Below, one piece after another: positions 25,812 to 35,388 of a DNA stretch of 64,000 bases. The position numbers and the translations under genes were made by a program. This DNA comes from Nocardia blacklockiae (GTDB lineage: Bacteria; Actinomycetota; Actinomycetes; Mycobacteriales; Mycobacteriaceae), in the NCBI RefSeq assembly GCF_015477355.1, contig NZ_JADLRJ010000004.1:620001-684000 (forward strand), given 5' to 3'. A model generated the notes under the pieces. That model did no database searches, was not told the DNA's origin, and saw only the letters and a program-made list of their open reading frames with translations. Numbering within the stretch: position 1 is the stretch's first letter; the number at the start of each line of letters is the position of its first letter.

Positions 25812-26312
25812 CTCTGACTCCACTTCTTCGTTCGGTTCGTGTCCCAGGTCCGGAGATCCGTCGCGATGTCCGAACTCTGCTGGGGCAGCGATTTGCAGGC
25901 TTGCTATGCCCATCGGGTGTACTTCCACACGATGGCACACGGAAAAATCACCGTCTACCTGTTGCTACTGTGAATCTCTGCTAGCCGGACCAGGGCTTTT
26001 GCTAATTTTGCAAAATTTGCCCGGCAATTGCATGCCTAAAGTCTACTCCCGAGTAGGTCTGACATGGGGTTTTACGTAACGCCCGTACTGTTTCAGTGAT
26101 GCCGGCCACCGACCGATTTCGCGGCCCGTCATTCCCGGCTGTGAGGACCTTCACAGAGCCGAGCGGGTGCGACCCGTGTGGGCCGCGCCACTGCGCGCGG
26201 TCCGGCACGCGCACCGGCGCGCCGGGGCTGGTGGTCAATTGACCGACTGCAAGACTGTTTCTCGCACCGCCAGGGGAGGGACCGGTGCCCCCGATCCGGC
26301 GAAAGGAACACC
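25812..26312. other. Divergent promoter region of aceA and a secreted lipase
   Basis: About 500 bp between divergent genes without a convincing coding sequence. It contains a 14 bp perfect palindrome (26004-26017), a second small palindrome CTACTC-CC-GAGTAG (26043-26056) and A/T-rich stretches unusual for this genome, consistent with a regulated promoter region. Confidence 0.6.
26004..26017. promoter_or_regulatory. Candidate RamB-binding site upstream of aceA
   Basis: AATTTTGCAAAATT is a perfect palindrome containing TTTGCAAA, the core of the RamB consensus known from Corynebacterium. Further TTTTGC/TTTGC half sites lie on either side. It is about 193 bp upstream of the aceA start codon, so the transcript start must be well upstream for direct repression. 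Confidence 0.5.
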
Positions 26313-27446
26313 ATGCGAAAACTGTGCGTAGCCGCGGTCACGGCCCTGTTGTCCGCGGCCGGACTCGCCGGCACGGCCGCGGCCGCGGATGCCCCGGTCG
26401 GCGTCGTCGAATCCGTCGAGCCGCTGTCGGCGCAGGCCACGCTGCCGGGCTCGGCGAGTTCCGAGCGCGTGCTCTACACGACCACCACCGTCGGCGACGC
26501 CCCGACCGTCGCCAGCGCCGCGGTGTACTTCCCGCCGGGCGAGCCGCCGGCGGGCGGCTGGCCGGTGGTGGCGTGGGCGCACGGCACGGTCGGCCTCGGC
26601 GATTCCTGTGCCTACAGCGTCGGCGGGCCCGGCGACGTCGAGCGCGACTGGGCGTACCTGGGCACCTGGCTGAGGCAGGGGTACGCCATCGTCGCCGCCG
26701 ACTACGCCGGGCTGGGCACGCCGGGCGAGCACCCGTACCTCAACGGCGTGGTCGAGGCGCACAACGTGGTGGACGCGGTCAAGGCCGCGACGCGCCACTA
26801 CTCCTCGGTCTCGAACAAGTGGGTCGTGATCGGTCAGTCGCAGGGCGGCGGCGCGGCCGTGAACACCGCGCGCTACGCCACCGCATTCGGCGGTCCCGAA
26901 CTGGACTACCGCGGCGCGGTCGGCACGGGGGTGCCCGCCTACATCGAGGACATCTTCACCCCCATCGGCCCGGGTGTGCCGCCGGTGCAATTGAGTCCGC
27001 ACAGCAGCGGGTACGCGCTGTACGTCCTGAACGGGCTGCGGACCACGCACCCGGAACTGAACATCGAGTCCTTCCTCAACGACGCCGGCCGCTATTGGCT
27101 CGAGCGGGCCCGCACCGACTGCCTGCTGTCGCTGGGTGACGAGTTGGCGGCGCGCAAGGTCGTGATCGGCGATCTGTTCACCCGCCCGCTGGCCGAGATC
27201 CCGGACTTCCACGGCGTGCTCGCCGGATACATGGGCCTGCCCGAATCCGGCTTCGACAAGCCCCTGTTCCTGGGCCAGGGCCTGCGCGACACCGACGTCA
27301 TCACACCGGAGACGCTCCGATACGCGGCTGTGCTGTCGGCGAACGGGCAGCCCATGACGCTGAAGGTCTATCCGACCGACCACAGCGGGACGGTGAACGC
27401 GTCCCTGCCGGACTCGGTGCCGTTCGTGCAGGCGCTGTTCAGCTGA
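26313..27446 (+). CDS. Secretory lipase family protein
   Basis: 377 residues with a signal peptide (about 1-23, ending AAAADA), then an alpha/beta hydrolase with VVAWAHGT for the oxyanion loop, GQSQGG as nucleophile elbow and a late YPTDHSG for the His. Size and blocks fit the fungal-like secretory lipase (LIP) family common in Nocardia and mycobacteria. GAAAGGA precedes ATG 26313. A second, more distant member is at 51574-52833. Confidence 0.88.
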   Translation: MRKLCVAAVTALLSAAGLAGTAAAADAPVGVVESVEPLSAQATLPGSASSERVLYTTTTVGDAPTVASAAVYFPPGEPPAGGWPVVAWAHGTVGLGDSCAYSVGGPGDVERDWAYLGTWLRQGYAIVAADYAGLGTPGEHPYLNGVVEAHNVVDAVKAATRHYSSVSNKWVVIGQSQGGGAAVNTARYATAFGGPELDYRGAVGTGVPAYIEDIFTPIGPGVPPVQLSPHSSGYALYVLNGLRTTHPELNIESFLNDAGRYWLERARTDCLLSLGDELAARKVVIGDLFTRPLAEIPDFHGVLAGYMGLPESGFDKPLFLGQGLRDTDVITPETLRYAAVLSANGQPMTLKVYPTDHSGTVNASLPDSVPFVQALFS

Positions 27447-27510
27447 GGTCCGTGCGAGCGGCCGTACCGGACGGGGTAGGGATGTCGCTCCGGGCGACGA
27501 CTGGAGCGCG

Positions 27511-30294
27511 CTAGCCGTGCTCCTCGGCCTCCTTCATCAGGGTCCAGATGTGGTCGGCGGTCAACGGGAGGGTGTGGGGGCGTAGGCCGATGGCGTCGCG
27601 GATGGCGTTGGCCAGGGCGGGGGCGACCGGATTGAAAGGTGACTCGCTCATCGACTTGGCGCCCAGCGGGCCGAGTTCGTCGGCGGTGTCGGCGAAGTGC
27701 ACCTCGGTGCGCGGGATGTCCGCGTATTGCGGAATATGGTAGTGCCGCAAGGTTTTCGTGGTGACGATGCCCTCTTCGACCCGCATGTCCTCGTAGAGGG
27801 CGGTGCCGATCGCCTGCGCCACACCGCCTTCCACCTGACCGCGGCACTGGCGCGGGTTGAGCACCGTGCCCGCGTCGGCGGCGTGCACCGAACGGAGGAT
27901 GCGCACCCGCCCCGTCTCGGTGTCGACCGCGACGCGAAAGGCCTGCACATTGAAGGCGACCGAACGTGGCGTGCCGTCGTGGGTGGCGGTGGCTCGTAAA
28001 GGCCCTTCGGCCAGCAACTCTCGCGCGGCCAGCAAGCGCCCGTCGAGGCGTTCCCGCAGCACCTCGCGCAAGCGCAGGCAGGCGGCGTGGACGGCCCGGC
28101 CCGCCACCACGATTCCGGTCGAGCCGAAGGCTCCGGTGTCGTATTCGGTGGCCTCGGTGTCGGCCTGCCGGATCACGATGCGCTCCGGTTCCGTGCCCAA
28201 CGCCGCGGCCGCCAGCTGGGCGTGCACGGTGGTGGTGCCGTTGCCGAATTCGACTGTGCCCACCCGGATCTCGTAGCGGCCGTCCGCCAGCAGCTCCGCC
28301 GACGCGGTGGCGCGGTGCCCGCGCGGCGGAATCGTGGCGATCATCGCGACCGCCATACCCTCCCCGATTCGCCAGGGGGAACGCCCTTTTCGCGAAATAT
28401 CGGGCGGCTCCGGTGAATGCACCGAATCCGCGGAGGGCGGTGCGCGGAGGGCGCGCTCGGCGAGGTCGAGGCATTGGTCCAGGCCGTAGCTGCCGAAGGT
28501 GAGGTCGTCGTCGCCGGAGCAGGTGCCGCCGATCAGGGCGTCACCGGGGGTGACCACGTTGCGGCGGCGAAAGTCGAACGGGCTCATGCCGAGTCGCCGG
28601 GCTAGCTCGTCGAGGGCGGATTCGATGCCGAAGCTCACCTGGCCGAGACCGTAGCCGCGGAAGGCGCCCGAAGGCACGTGGTTGGTGTAGACGGCCCGGC
28701 CGTCGACGCGTTTGGCGGCGCAGCGGTACAGCGCGACCGCCTCGCTCACGCCGTGGAAAAGCTCTCCCCCGCTGTGGTTTCCGTAGGCGCCCGCGTCCGC
28801 GAGCACGTCGACGGCCAGCGCGGTGAGCCGCCCGTCCGCGGTCGCGCCCGCGGTGACCTCGACCCGCATCGGGTGGCGGCAGGTGGCGGAGGTGAACTCG
28901 TCGGAGCGGGTGAATTCGTAGCGCACCGGACGGCCGGTGCGCAGCACGGCCAGCGCCACCAGATCCTCCGACAGCATCTCCTGCTTGGCGCCGAAGCCGC
29001 CGCCCACCCGCTTCGCGAACACCCGCACCCGCTCGCGCGCCAGCCCGAAGATCCGGCACAGCTCGTCGCGCACCAGGAACGGGACCTGCGTGCTGGTGCG
29101 GAGAACCAGGCGGCCGTGTTCGTCGAGCCACCCGACGCTGCCGTGCGTCTCCAGGTGCGCGTGTTGCACGCGGTGGGTCCGCCACACGCCGTGCACCACC
29201 TCGTCGGCCGCGGCCAGCCCCGCGTCGAGATCGCCCGTGCCGCCGTGCACCTCGGCGACAATGTTGCGGCGGCCGTCCGCGATGCGCGCCGAATCCGGCT
29301 TGTCCGCATGCAGTTTCGGTGCTTCCGGCGCCGTCGCGCGCACCGGGTCGAAGACGGCGGGCCGCGGCTCGTAGGTCACGCGCAGCGCCCGGCAGCCGGC
29401 TCGGGCGGCCTCCAGCGTCTCGGCGACGACGGCGGCCACCCGCTGCCCGGCGAATCGCACGACGCGGTCCAGCACCAGCGTGTCGTCCGGGTCGTCCTCA
29501 CGGATCTCGTGCCGGGCGGTGGAGAACGGCACGGCCGGGCTGTCGGCGTGGGTCAGCACCGCCCGCACGCCCGGAATCGCCTCGGCCGCCGTGGCGTCGA
29601 CCGAAACGATCCGGGCGTGGGGATGCGGGCTCGTCAGCACGGCCAGATGCAACGGCGGCGACGGTGGCGCGTCCATGGAGATATTCGTCGCCGCGCCGAT
29701 GTCGGACGGCTCCGAATCCCCGGCCTCCTCGGTCCGCGAACGGATCCGATCCACCTCGCCCGCATCGATATCCATCGTGAACGGCTCGGTCCCCGTCACC
29801 ACCCGCAAACCGGCCGGAGCGCGGGCAGATCGCACCTCGTCGGCACCGTTTCCCGCACCACCCAGCACCGCCTCACCGATCGCTCGATAACCGGTGCAGC
29901 GACACAGGTTTCCCTTCAGCAGCTCCGGGAGGTCTTCTGCGACAACGCCGTCCGGACGAGCGGATTCGAGATCGCAGGTCGTGACCACCATTCCCGCTGT
30001 GCAGAAACCACATTGGAACCCCGCCGCGTCGACGAACCGCCGCTGCACCGGGTGCGGGGCCTCCGGCGTGCCGAGACCGGCGGCCGTGGTGATCCGCGTC
30101 CCGTCCGCGCGGTGCGCCGGATAGACACAGGAGTGCACCGCGAGACCGTCGACGAGCACCGTGCACGCCCCGCAGTCCCCGGCATCGCACCCCTTCTTCA
30201 CGGCGTATCGGCCGGTTTCGCGCAGCAGCGTGCGCAGGCATTGTCCCGGGCGGGGTCGCGTCTCGACGGCGACGCCGTCCACCTCGAATTTCAC
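27511..30294 (-). CDS. Molybdenum hydroxylase: fused 2Fe-2S and molybdopterin subunit
   Basis: 927 residues. The N-terminal 150 residues form the two 2Fe-2S domains of the xanthine oxidase family: CDAGDCGAC plus a later Cys for the plant-type cluster, then CGFCTAG and CRCTGYR for the second. After a linker of about 60 residues comes the Moco domain with RVGGGFGAKQE, GAFRGYGLGQ and the C-terminal GPLGAKSMSE block with the catalytic Glu. FAD is on the separate, overlapping upstream gene. The substrate (purine, nicotinate, aldehyde or other aromatic) cannot be told by eye. GTG 30294 overlaps the FAD-subunit stop. Confidence 0.9.
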   Translation of the reverse strand: MKFEVDGVAVETRPRPGQCLRTLLRETGRYAVKKGCDAGDCGACTVLVDGLAVHSCVYPAHRADGTRITTAAGLGTPEAPHPVQRRFVDAAGFQCGFCTAGMVVTTCDLESARPDGVVAEDLPELLKGNLCRCTGYRAIGEAVLGGAGNGADEVRSARAPAGLRVVTGTEPFTMDIDAGEVDRIRSRTEEAGDSEPSDIGAATNISMDAPPSPPLHLAVLTSPHPHARIVSVDATAAEAIPGVRAVLTHADSPAVPFSTARHEIREDDPDDTLVLDRVVRFAGQRVAAVVAETLEAARAGCRALRVTYEPRPAVFDPVRATAPEAPKLHADKPDSARIADGRRNIVAEVHGGTGDLDAGLAAADEVVHGVWRTHRVQHAHLETHGSVGWLDEHGRLVLRTSTQVPFLVRDELCRIFGLARERVRVFAKRVGGGFGAKQEMLSEDLVALAVLRTGRPVRYEFTRSDEFTSATCRHPMRVEVTAGATADGRLTALAVDVLADAGAYGNHSGGELFHGVSEAVALYRCAAKRVDGRAVYTNHVPSGAFRGYGLGQVSFGIESALDELARRLGMSPFDFRRRNVVTPGDALIGGTCSGDDDLTFGSYGLDQCLDLAERALRAPPSADSVHSPEPPDISRKGRSPWRIGEGMAVAMIATIPPRGHRATASAELLADGRYEIRVGTVEFGNGTTTVHAQLAAAALGTEPERIVIRQADTEATEYDTGAFGSTGIVVAGRAVHAACLRLREVLRERLDGRLLAARELLAEGPLRATATHDGTPRSVAFNVQAFRVAVDTETGRVRILRSVHAADAGTVLNPRQCRGQVEGGVAQAIGTALYEDMRVEEGIVTTKTLRHYHIPQYADIPRTEVHFADTADELGPLGAKSMSESPFNPVAPALANAIRDAIGLRPHTLPLTADHIWTLMKEAEEHG

Positions 30295-31148
30295 GATCGC
30301 CCCGCGGCCAACTCGGCCAGCACCTCGCGAGCGAGTACCGCCGACACGTGCCGCCGCCAAGCCGGGCTGCCGTGCGGATCGTCGTACCAGAGCGCCGAAT
30401 CCATCCCGAAAACGGTTGCGTCAAGTTCGCTGGGTTGCGGCACACTGTCGAATTCCAGCACCAGCGGGCGCACCGTCGCGGCGCTGAACGTGAGCGCGCA
30501 CCGCCCGTCGGCGTCCAACCGGCCCATCACCACGGCACCCGAACGCCCCAGCGGAGCCAGCGCGATCTTCCGAAAAGCCGTGCGGGACCGCATTTTCGCC
30601 GCTTCGACGTACACCGACCGCAACACCTCCCCCGGTGCCAGCACCGTCCGGCCGGGCCCGAGCACGAAGCGGGACAGCGGAATGCGCCACTCGGCGGACC
30701 CCGGCCCCCACACCGACGCCGTCGCATCCAACGCGACCAAGGCGGCCAGCACCGCGCCCGCCGGCAGCGCCAAGCACACATTCCCGCCGACGGTGGCCAT
30801 GCGCCTGATCTTGTACGAGGCCACCAGAGCCCCGCAGGCCTGCGGAAACAGCGTCGCCGCCGACCACCCGGACGGCCACGCGCCCCCGCCGGACTTCCCT
30901 GTCGCACGCGCCACGGTCTCGAGTTCGGCCAGCGTGCAGGTGGCCGCGATCTCGAGACCGGCCGCTGTCGCGGTGAGCGCCGGCCAGCCCAGCGCCGTGA
31001 TGTCCACGAGCCGCTCCAGCCGGTCCTGCGGCTCCGAATACAGCCAGGTGCCCCCGGCCAGCACCGCCGAATTCCCCGCCAGCGCAGCGAGATCCCCGCG
31101 TTCGCGGGCGACCACCAGTTCGCGGATCGTGTCCACGTCCACGAGCAT
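30291..31148 (-). CDS. FAD-binding subunit of the molybdenum hydroxylase
   Basis: 285 residues of the CoxM/XdhB FAD_binding_5 family: AGNSAVLAGGTWLYSE near 19-36 and ATVGGNVCLALPAG near 117-130 match the FAD-binding loops, and the CO-dehydrogenase flavoprotein C-terminal domain follows. It hands electrons from the Fe-S domains to NAD or another acceptor. ATG 31148 follows GAGAGGG. The stop overlaps the large-subunit start (GTGA), so the two are made together. Confidence 0.88.
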   Translation of the reverse strand: MLVDVDTIRELVVARERGDLAALAGNSAVLAGGTWLYSEPQDRLERLVDITALGWPALTATAAGLEIAATCTLAELETVARATGKSGGGAWPSGWSAATLFPQACGALVASYKIRRMATVGGNVCLALPAGAVLAALVALDATASVWGPGSAEWRIPLSRFVLGPGRTVLAPGEVLRSVYVEAAKMRSRTAFRKIALAPLGRSGAVVMGRLDADGRCALTFSAATVRPLVLEFDSVPQPSELDATVFGMDSALWYDDPHGSPAWRRHVSAVLAREVLAELAAGRS

Positions 31149-31219
31149 CACCCTCTCCCGAACCCGGCTCCCGGGGCAACCCCGTACACCTACCCTAGAA
31201 GCCGTTGGTTGCGGGCTCG

Positions 31220-31438
31220 TTACTCGTCGGTGCCGGTCTGTCTGCGGCGTTCCCGCAACTCCCGGGCGCCCAGCAGTCCGGTACTGGTCACGAAGACCGT
31301 GACGGCCGACGCCCAGTCGCCCGAGACGACGCCGACGCCGGCCGCCAGCCCGGCGCTGAGCAATACCGCGAGCACCGGGTGCAGGGGTGAGCGCGGCGGC
31401 GGCAGATTCTCCTCGAAGGGTGTTTTCGGAGCATTCAT
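31220..31438 (-). CDS. Small membrane protein, third of a small-gene group
   Basis: 72 residues: a Pro-rich N-terminus, two hydrophobic segments (about 24-40 and 45-57), and a charged tail RELRERRRQTGTDE. No family recognised. The start could be ATG 31438 or ATG 31450; neither has a good ribosome site. Lies 71 bp upstream of the FAD subunit on the same strand. Confidence 0.6.
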   Translation of the reverse strand: MNAPKTPFEENLPPPRSPLHPVLAVLLSAGLAAGVGVVSGDWASAVTVFVTSTGLLGARELRERRRQTGTDE

Positions 31439-31495
31439 TGTGAACCCCATTGGTCGACAATTCGGAAAAGGGATCGGAGTTTCGACTCACCGATT

Positions 31496-31741
31496 TCACG
31501 GTCGCGGCACACCGGCCGCACCGGTCGACACGGCGCCGCAGAACGGCTCACACGTGCGATAACCGGTGACGGCGGTCGTGCTGTATCGGCTCGTCGAATT
31601 CGCGGGCGCCTGCTCGGATTCGGCGGCGGACACGACGAGCATGACGCCGATCGCGAACACCACCGCGCCGAGAAAGAACCCGGCGGCCCACCCGAGCGTT
31701 CCGCGCGGCAGCGGAATGATCAGCGGGCCGAACAGAATCAT
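31496..31741 (-). CDS. Small membrane protein, second of a small-gene group
   Basis: 81 residues: two hydrophobic segments within residues 1-40 (ILFGPLIIPLPRGTLGWAA, then GAVVFAIGVMLVVSA), then a short polar Ser/Thr tail with two Cys (TCEPFC). The ATG overlaps the stop of the upstream gene (ATGA), which supports translation. No family recognised. Confidence 0.65.
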   Translation of the reverse strand: MILFGPLIIPLPRGTLGWAAGFFLGAVVFAIGVMLVVSAAESEQAPANSTSRYSTTAVTGYRTCEPFCGAVSTGAAGVPRP

Positions 31742-32118
31742 CGCGGCGCTCCCGTCGTACAGGGCGGCACCGATTCCGGTTCGGGCGCCTCACCGTCCTC
31801 GCCGGATTCGTCGTCCGCGGTGATCCCGGCCGCGCGCAGGGCGAGCAGGCACAGCGCCTCGGTGAGGCTCAGTCCCAGCTCGGCCGCGAATACCGAGGCC
31901 ACGTCGCTGTCCCAATCGCCGCCCTCATCCGGCAGTTCGAACATGACCATCTCCGCCAGCACCACCCCGGCCAGCGCCTGGTCGCGCGTGAAGCGGCGAT
32001 CGGCCGGCAGGTACGACACCACCCACCGCCCGCGGTCCGGTCCCGGGAGATCGATGCGGAACGCGACCTCGAGGGCCACATCGCTCGTGATCAACCAGTC
32101 CGTGGCGACAATTCCCAT
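31738..32118 (-). CDS. Conserved-looking 126-residue protein of unknown function
   Basis: Soluble protein with an N-terminal beta-rich part (WLITSDVALEVAFRIDL, VVSYLPADRR) and a helical middle (SVFAAELGLSLTEALCLLAL), then an acidic low-complexity tail rich in Asp/Glu/Pro. AAAGGA precedes ATG 32118 at 9 bp. First gene of a group of three small genes, divergent from the NB-ARC/TPR gene with a 253 bp shared promoter region. No known domain recognised. Confidence 0.7.
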   Translation of the reverse strand: MGIVATDWLITSDVALEVAFRIDLPGPDRGRWVVSYLPADRRFTRDQALAGVVLAEMVMFELPDEGGDWDSDVASVFAAELGLSLTEALCLLALRAAGITADDESGEDGEAPEPESVPPCTTGAPR

Positions 32119-32371
32119 GTGCGCATTTCCTTTCTCCCGTCGGCCGGTACGGTCGGGCCGAATACCTCAATGCTGACGAGACCGCGCGGCCTCGTCGATC
32201 ACACTGCCCGGACATTTTCTTCACATCGGCCGAAGCACTTGACCAGGGAGAACACCGGCTGCTACCAAGGACGTATCACACTCGGATCGTCCGAACCGGG
32301 CACCGAATCCGGCACCGCGCCCGCGGATTCCGTTCCGGTGGCCCGGCCGGACACCTCGGGGGAGGCTTTCG

Positions 32372-35227
32372 GTGACTCGCGTCCGTTCCGATCAACCACG
32401 TAAACCGCGGCGGCCACGCGCGGTGGAAGACGTATACACCCGTTTCCGCGAACTCGGCCTGAGCGACCGCGAGATGCGCCGGCCGTTCGTCGACGAATTG
32501 CGGCAGCGGGGAATTCGCGCGCGGGCGGCCTGGCGCTACGCGAACAATTATTCGCAGGAGAACGTGTGCGATCTGTTCAACGACCTGTCCAACAGCGACA
32601 CGATGAAACCGAGCCGCATCTCCGAATACGAGACCTGGCCGGGTGACGGCCCGAAGCCGAAGGGCGTGCGGCCCACCGCCGAGGTGCTCAGGAAACTGGC
32701 CACCGTCTACGGCACCACCTGGGACCAGCTGGTCGACCTCGCCGACCTGGACTACATGACCCCGGCCGAACAGCGCGAATACCGTGCGGCGGTGGCCGAG
32801 CACGACGCCGATCCGGCCGCCGTCCTGGTCGGCGACCTGCCGCCCGAGGTCACCGCCTTCACCGGCCGCGAGGACGCGAAAAACGAACTACAGCAACGTA
32901 TTTCGGCACACGAGCGCGGCGGGGTGGCGGTGCACGTGATCGACGGCCCGCCCGGCGTCGGCAAGACCGCGCTGGCCCGCTACGCGGTGAGCGCCTTCGC
33001 CAAGCACTACCCCGACGGCACCATCTGGGCCGACCTGCTCGGCTACACCCCCGGCCGCGACCCCGCCGACCCGGCCGATCTGCTGGAGTGGCTGCTGTTG
33101 CAGATCAACGTCCCGCCCACCGCCATCGCGGCGGACGTGGGCCGCCGGGCCCGGCAGTGGCGCGAGGCGATGGCGACGCGGCGGATGCTCATCGTCCTCG
33201 ACAATGCCGCCGACAGCGCGCAGGTCAAGGACCTGCTGCCGCAGGCGCGCGACTGCTTCGTCCTGGTCACCAGCCGCAAACGGCTCACCGGGCTGGCCGG
33301 CAGCGGGCCGGTGCACCCGTACCACCTCGACGGCATGCCGCTCGACGAGGCCGAACAGCTCCTGGTCAAACTCGCCAATCTGCGCGAGGGCTACGACCAC
33401 GCCGCGGTGCGCCAGATCTCGGAGACCTCCGGCGGATTGCCGTTGGCGCTCAAGCTGATCGCGGGGCAGATCGCCCACCACGGCATCAACATGCTCGCCG
33501 ACAGCGCCGCCGATTTCGCCGACCTGGCCGCCGAGATCCGGCGCACGCCGGTGGGCGCGGAGCGCCCCGAGTCCGCGGCCGAGCACATCCTGGAGCGCTT
33601 CTCCGCCGAGGACGAGTCGGTCGGCGCCGCGTTCGAGCTGTCCTACCAGCGGTTGCGCGAACCCGCGCTACAGGACGCCGTCCGCCTGGTCGGCTGGTTC
33701 CCGGGCACCGAGATCACCGCGCAGACCTTCGCGTGGCTGGCCGACGTGTCCGAGGCGTCGGCGAAGTTGTTGATACTCAAGCTGTGTGAGGCCGGCTTCC
33801 TCGATCCGCTGCCCGTGCCCGGCGACGACCTGCCGCCCGATCCCAGCGGCCCGCGCTACCGCATGCACGACATGCTGCGGCTGGGCGCGCAATTGCACGC
33901 CGAGCGCGAGGGTTCGGTGGAGGTGCGGGCCGCGCTCATCGACCGCCTGATCGAGCACGGGCTCGCCATCGCCCGCGGCGTGAACGCGATCCGGCCCTTC
34001 CACACGGTCGGCGTACGGCCGGTGCCCAATTCGCCGGACGAGTCCGCGCGCGCCCGCCGCTGGCTCTCCCAGGAGCAGGAGCTGCTCGTCGGCTGCCTCG
34101 AAATCGCCCGTCCCACACCGGAAGCCGCCGAGCTGGCCCGCTTGATGGCCGCGCATCTGTGCGGCCTGGGCTACTGGGAGGGCGCCGAGCGGCTCTACGG
34201 GCGCGCGCTCTCGATCGCGCGCACGATCGACGACCGCGCGGGGCAGGCGTGGGCGCTGCTGGGGCAGGGCCGGATGGCGCGGATGCGCGGCGCGCACGTC
34301 CAGGCCGAGCAGGCCTTCCTGGACGTGTGCGAGATCGCCGACGAACTCGGCGACCTGCGCTGTCTGGCCGAGGTGCAATGCGAGCGCGGCCATTCGGCGT
34401 GGATCACCGGCGAGCACGCCGACGCCCGCCACCACTTCAACGAGGCGCTGCGGATCGCCTGCGAGATCGGCTACCGGCCGACCCAGTGCGACGCCCTCGA
34501 CGGGCTCGGCCGGGCGGGCCGGATGGCGTGCGACTACCGCGCCGCCGAGCGGTGGTCACAGGAGGCGCTGTCGATCGCCATCGAACTGGCCGATCCGGAG
34601 CGGGTGGGCACGGTGCAGTGGGGTTACGCCGAGGCCATCCTGCTGCACGGGGATCTGGACGGCGCGCGGCAGCACTACGTGTACGCGCTGCACATCGCGC
34701 GCAGCATCAATCACGTGAAGCTCGAGGGCGACGCCCTGCGCGGGCTGGGCTACATCGAATTGGAGACCGGCGGCACGGACGGCGCTCGACAGCATCTGAC
34801 CAGCGCGTTGGACATGGCACGCCGCATCCAGGACCAGTACGGGGAGGGCTGGGCGCTCTCGGGCCTGGCCCGGCTCGCGCAGGCGGCGGGCAATCTCGAG
34901 CTGGCGCGCAACAACTTCCAATACGCCCTGCAACTGGCCAGGGAGGTGAAGGATCCGCTCGGCAAGGTCAACGCGCTGCGCGGGCTCGGTGACATCGAGT
35001 TGCAGCTGTCGACGCGCGACCCGGCGCGCTACGAACTCGCCGCCGGGTACTACCGCGATTCGATGGAGGTCGCCCAGCAGATCGGTCACCGGCGCGGGCG
35101 CGCCGACGCCCTGCACGGCCTGGGCCGGCTCGCCGCCGAGCACGGCCGCACCGACGAGGCGACCGGCTACCTGGCCACGGCCCGGGAACTCTACGAACGC
35201 ATCGACATCCACGGGAAGGACTCGTGA
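32372..35227 (+). CDS. STAND protein: XRE-like domain, NB-ARC NTPase and TPR repeats
   Basis: 951 residues. N-terminal 125 residues contain an XRE-like helical domain (SRISEYETWPGD, VLRKLATVYGTTWDQLVDLA). An NB-ARC NTPase follows with P-loop GPPGVGKTALA at 192-202, Walker B LIVLDNAAD near 272, a sensor SRKRL and GLPLALKLIAGQ. From about residue 600 on there are repeated TPR-type helix pairs (EGAERLYGRALSIART, ARHHFNEALRIACEIG and so on, at least seven). AfsR-like STAND regulators and some antiphage proteins share this architecture. GTG 32372 follows GGGGGAGG. Trigger and target are unknown. Confidence 0.88.
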   Translation: MTRVRSDQPRKPRRPRAVEDVYTRFRELGLSDREMRRPFVDELRQRGIRARAAWRYANNYSQENVCDLFNDLSNSDTMKPSRISEYETWPGDGPKPKGVRPTAEVLRKLATVYGTTWDQLVDLADLDYMTPAEQREYRAAVAEHDADPAAVLVGDLPPEVTAFTGREDAKNELQQRISAHERGGVAVHVIDGPPGVGKTALARYAVSAFAKHYPDGTIWADLLGYTPGRDPADPADLLEWLLLQINVPPTAIAADVGRRARQWREAMATRRMLIVLDNAADSAQVKDLLPQARDCFVLVTSRKRLTGLAGSGPVHPYHLDGMPLDEAEQLLVKLANLREGYDHAAVRQISETSGGLPLALKLIAGQIAHHGINMLADSAADFADLAAEIRRTPVGAERPESAAEHILERFSAEDESVGAAFELSYQRLREPALQDAVRLVGWFPGTEITAQTFAWLADVSEASAKLLILKLCEAGFLDPLPVPGDDLPPDPSGPRYRMHDMLRLGAQLHAEREGSVEVRAALIDRLIEHGLAIARGVNAIRPFHTVGVRPVPNSPDESARARRWLSQEQELLVGCLEIARPTPEAAELARLMAAHLCGLGYWEGAERLYGRALSIARTIDDRAGQAWALLGQGRMARMRGAHVQAEQAFLDVCEIADELGDLRCLAEVQCERGHSAWITGEHADARHHFNEALRIACEIGYRPTQCDALDGLGRAGRMACDYRAAERWSQEALSIAIELADPERVGTVQWGYAEAILLHGDLDGARQHYVYALHIARSINHVKLEGDALRGLGYIELETGGTDGARQHLTSALDMARRIQDQYGEGWALSGLARLAQAAGNLELARNNFQYALQLAREVKDPLGKVNALRGLGDIELQLSTRDPARYELAAGYYRDSMEVAQQIGHRRGRADALHGLGRLAAEHGRTDEATGYLATARELYERIDIHGKDS

Positions 35228-35388
35228 GGTCGGCCACCCCGGTGCGGCTCTCATCCTGACGTGGCAGTGCCGTTCACCCGCACCGCGCGCGGTTACGCTC
35301 GGACGTGGAGTGGCCGGGCACGACCAGCTGTACGGGCGAGGCCTGAACCAGGTCGGACGGTCCGATCGCACGGCGGAAGGGACGCTGC

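Noticed and set aside
25732-26238. Small genes in the aceA upstream region (frames on both strands)
   Set aside because: No ribosome sites or recognisable families; the region is better explained as a divergent promoter area.
30295-30360. Longer N-terminus for the Mo-hydroxylase large subunit (from 30360)
   Set aside because: The extension is Arg/Gly-rich shadow of the FAD subunit; GTG 30294 starts exactly at the conserved Fe-S domain and overlaps the upstream stop.
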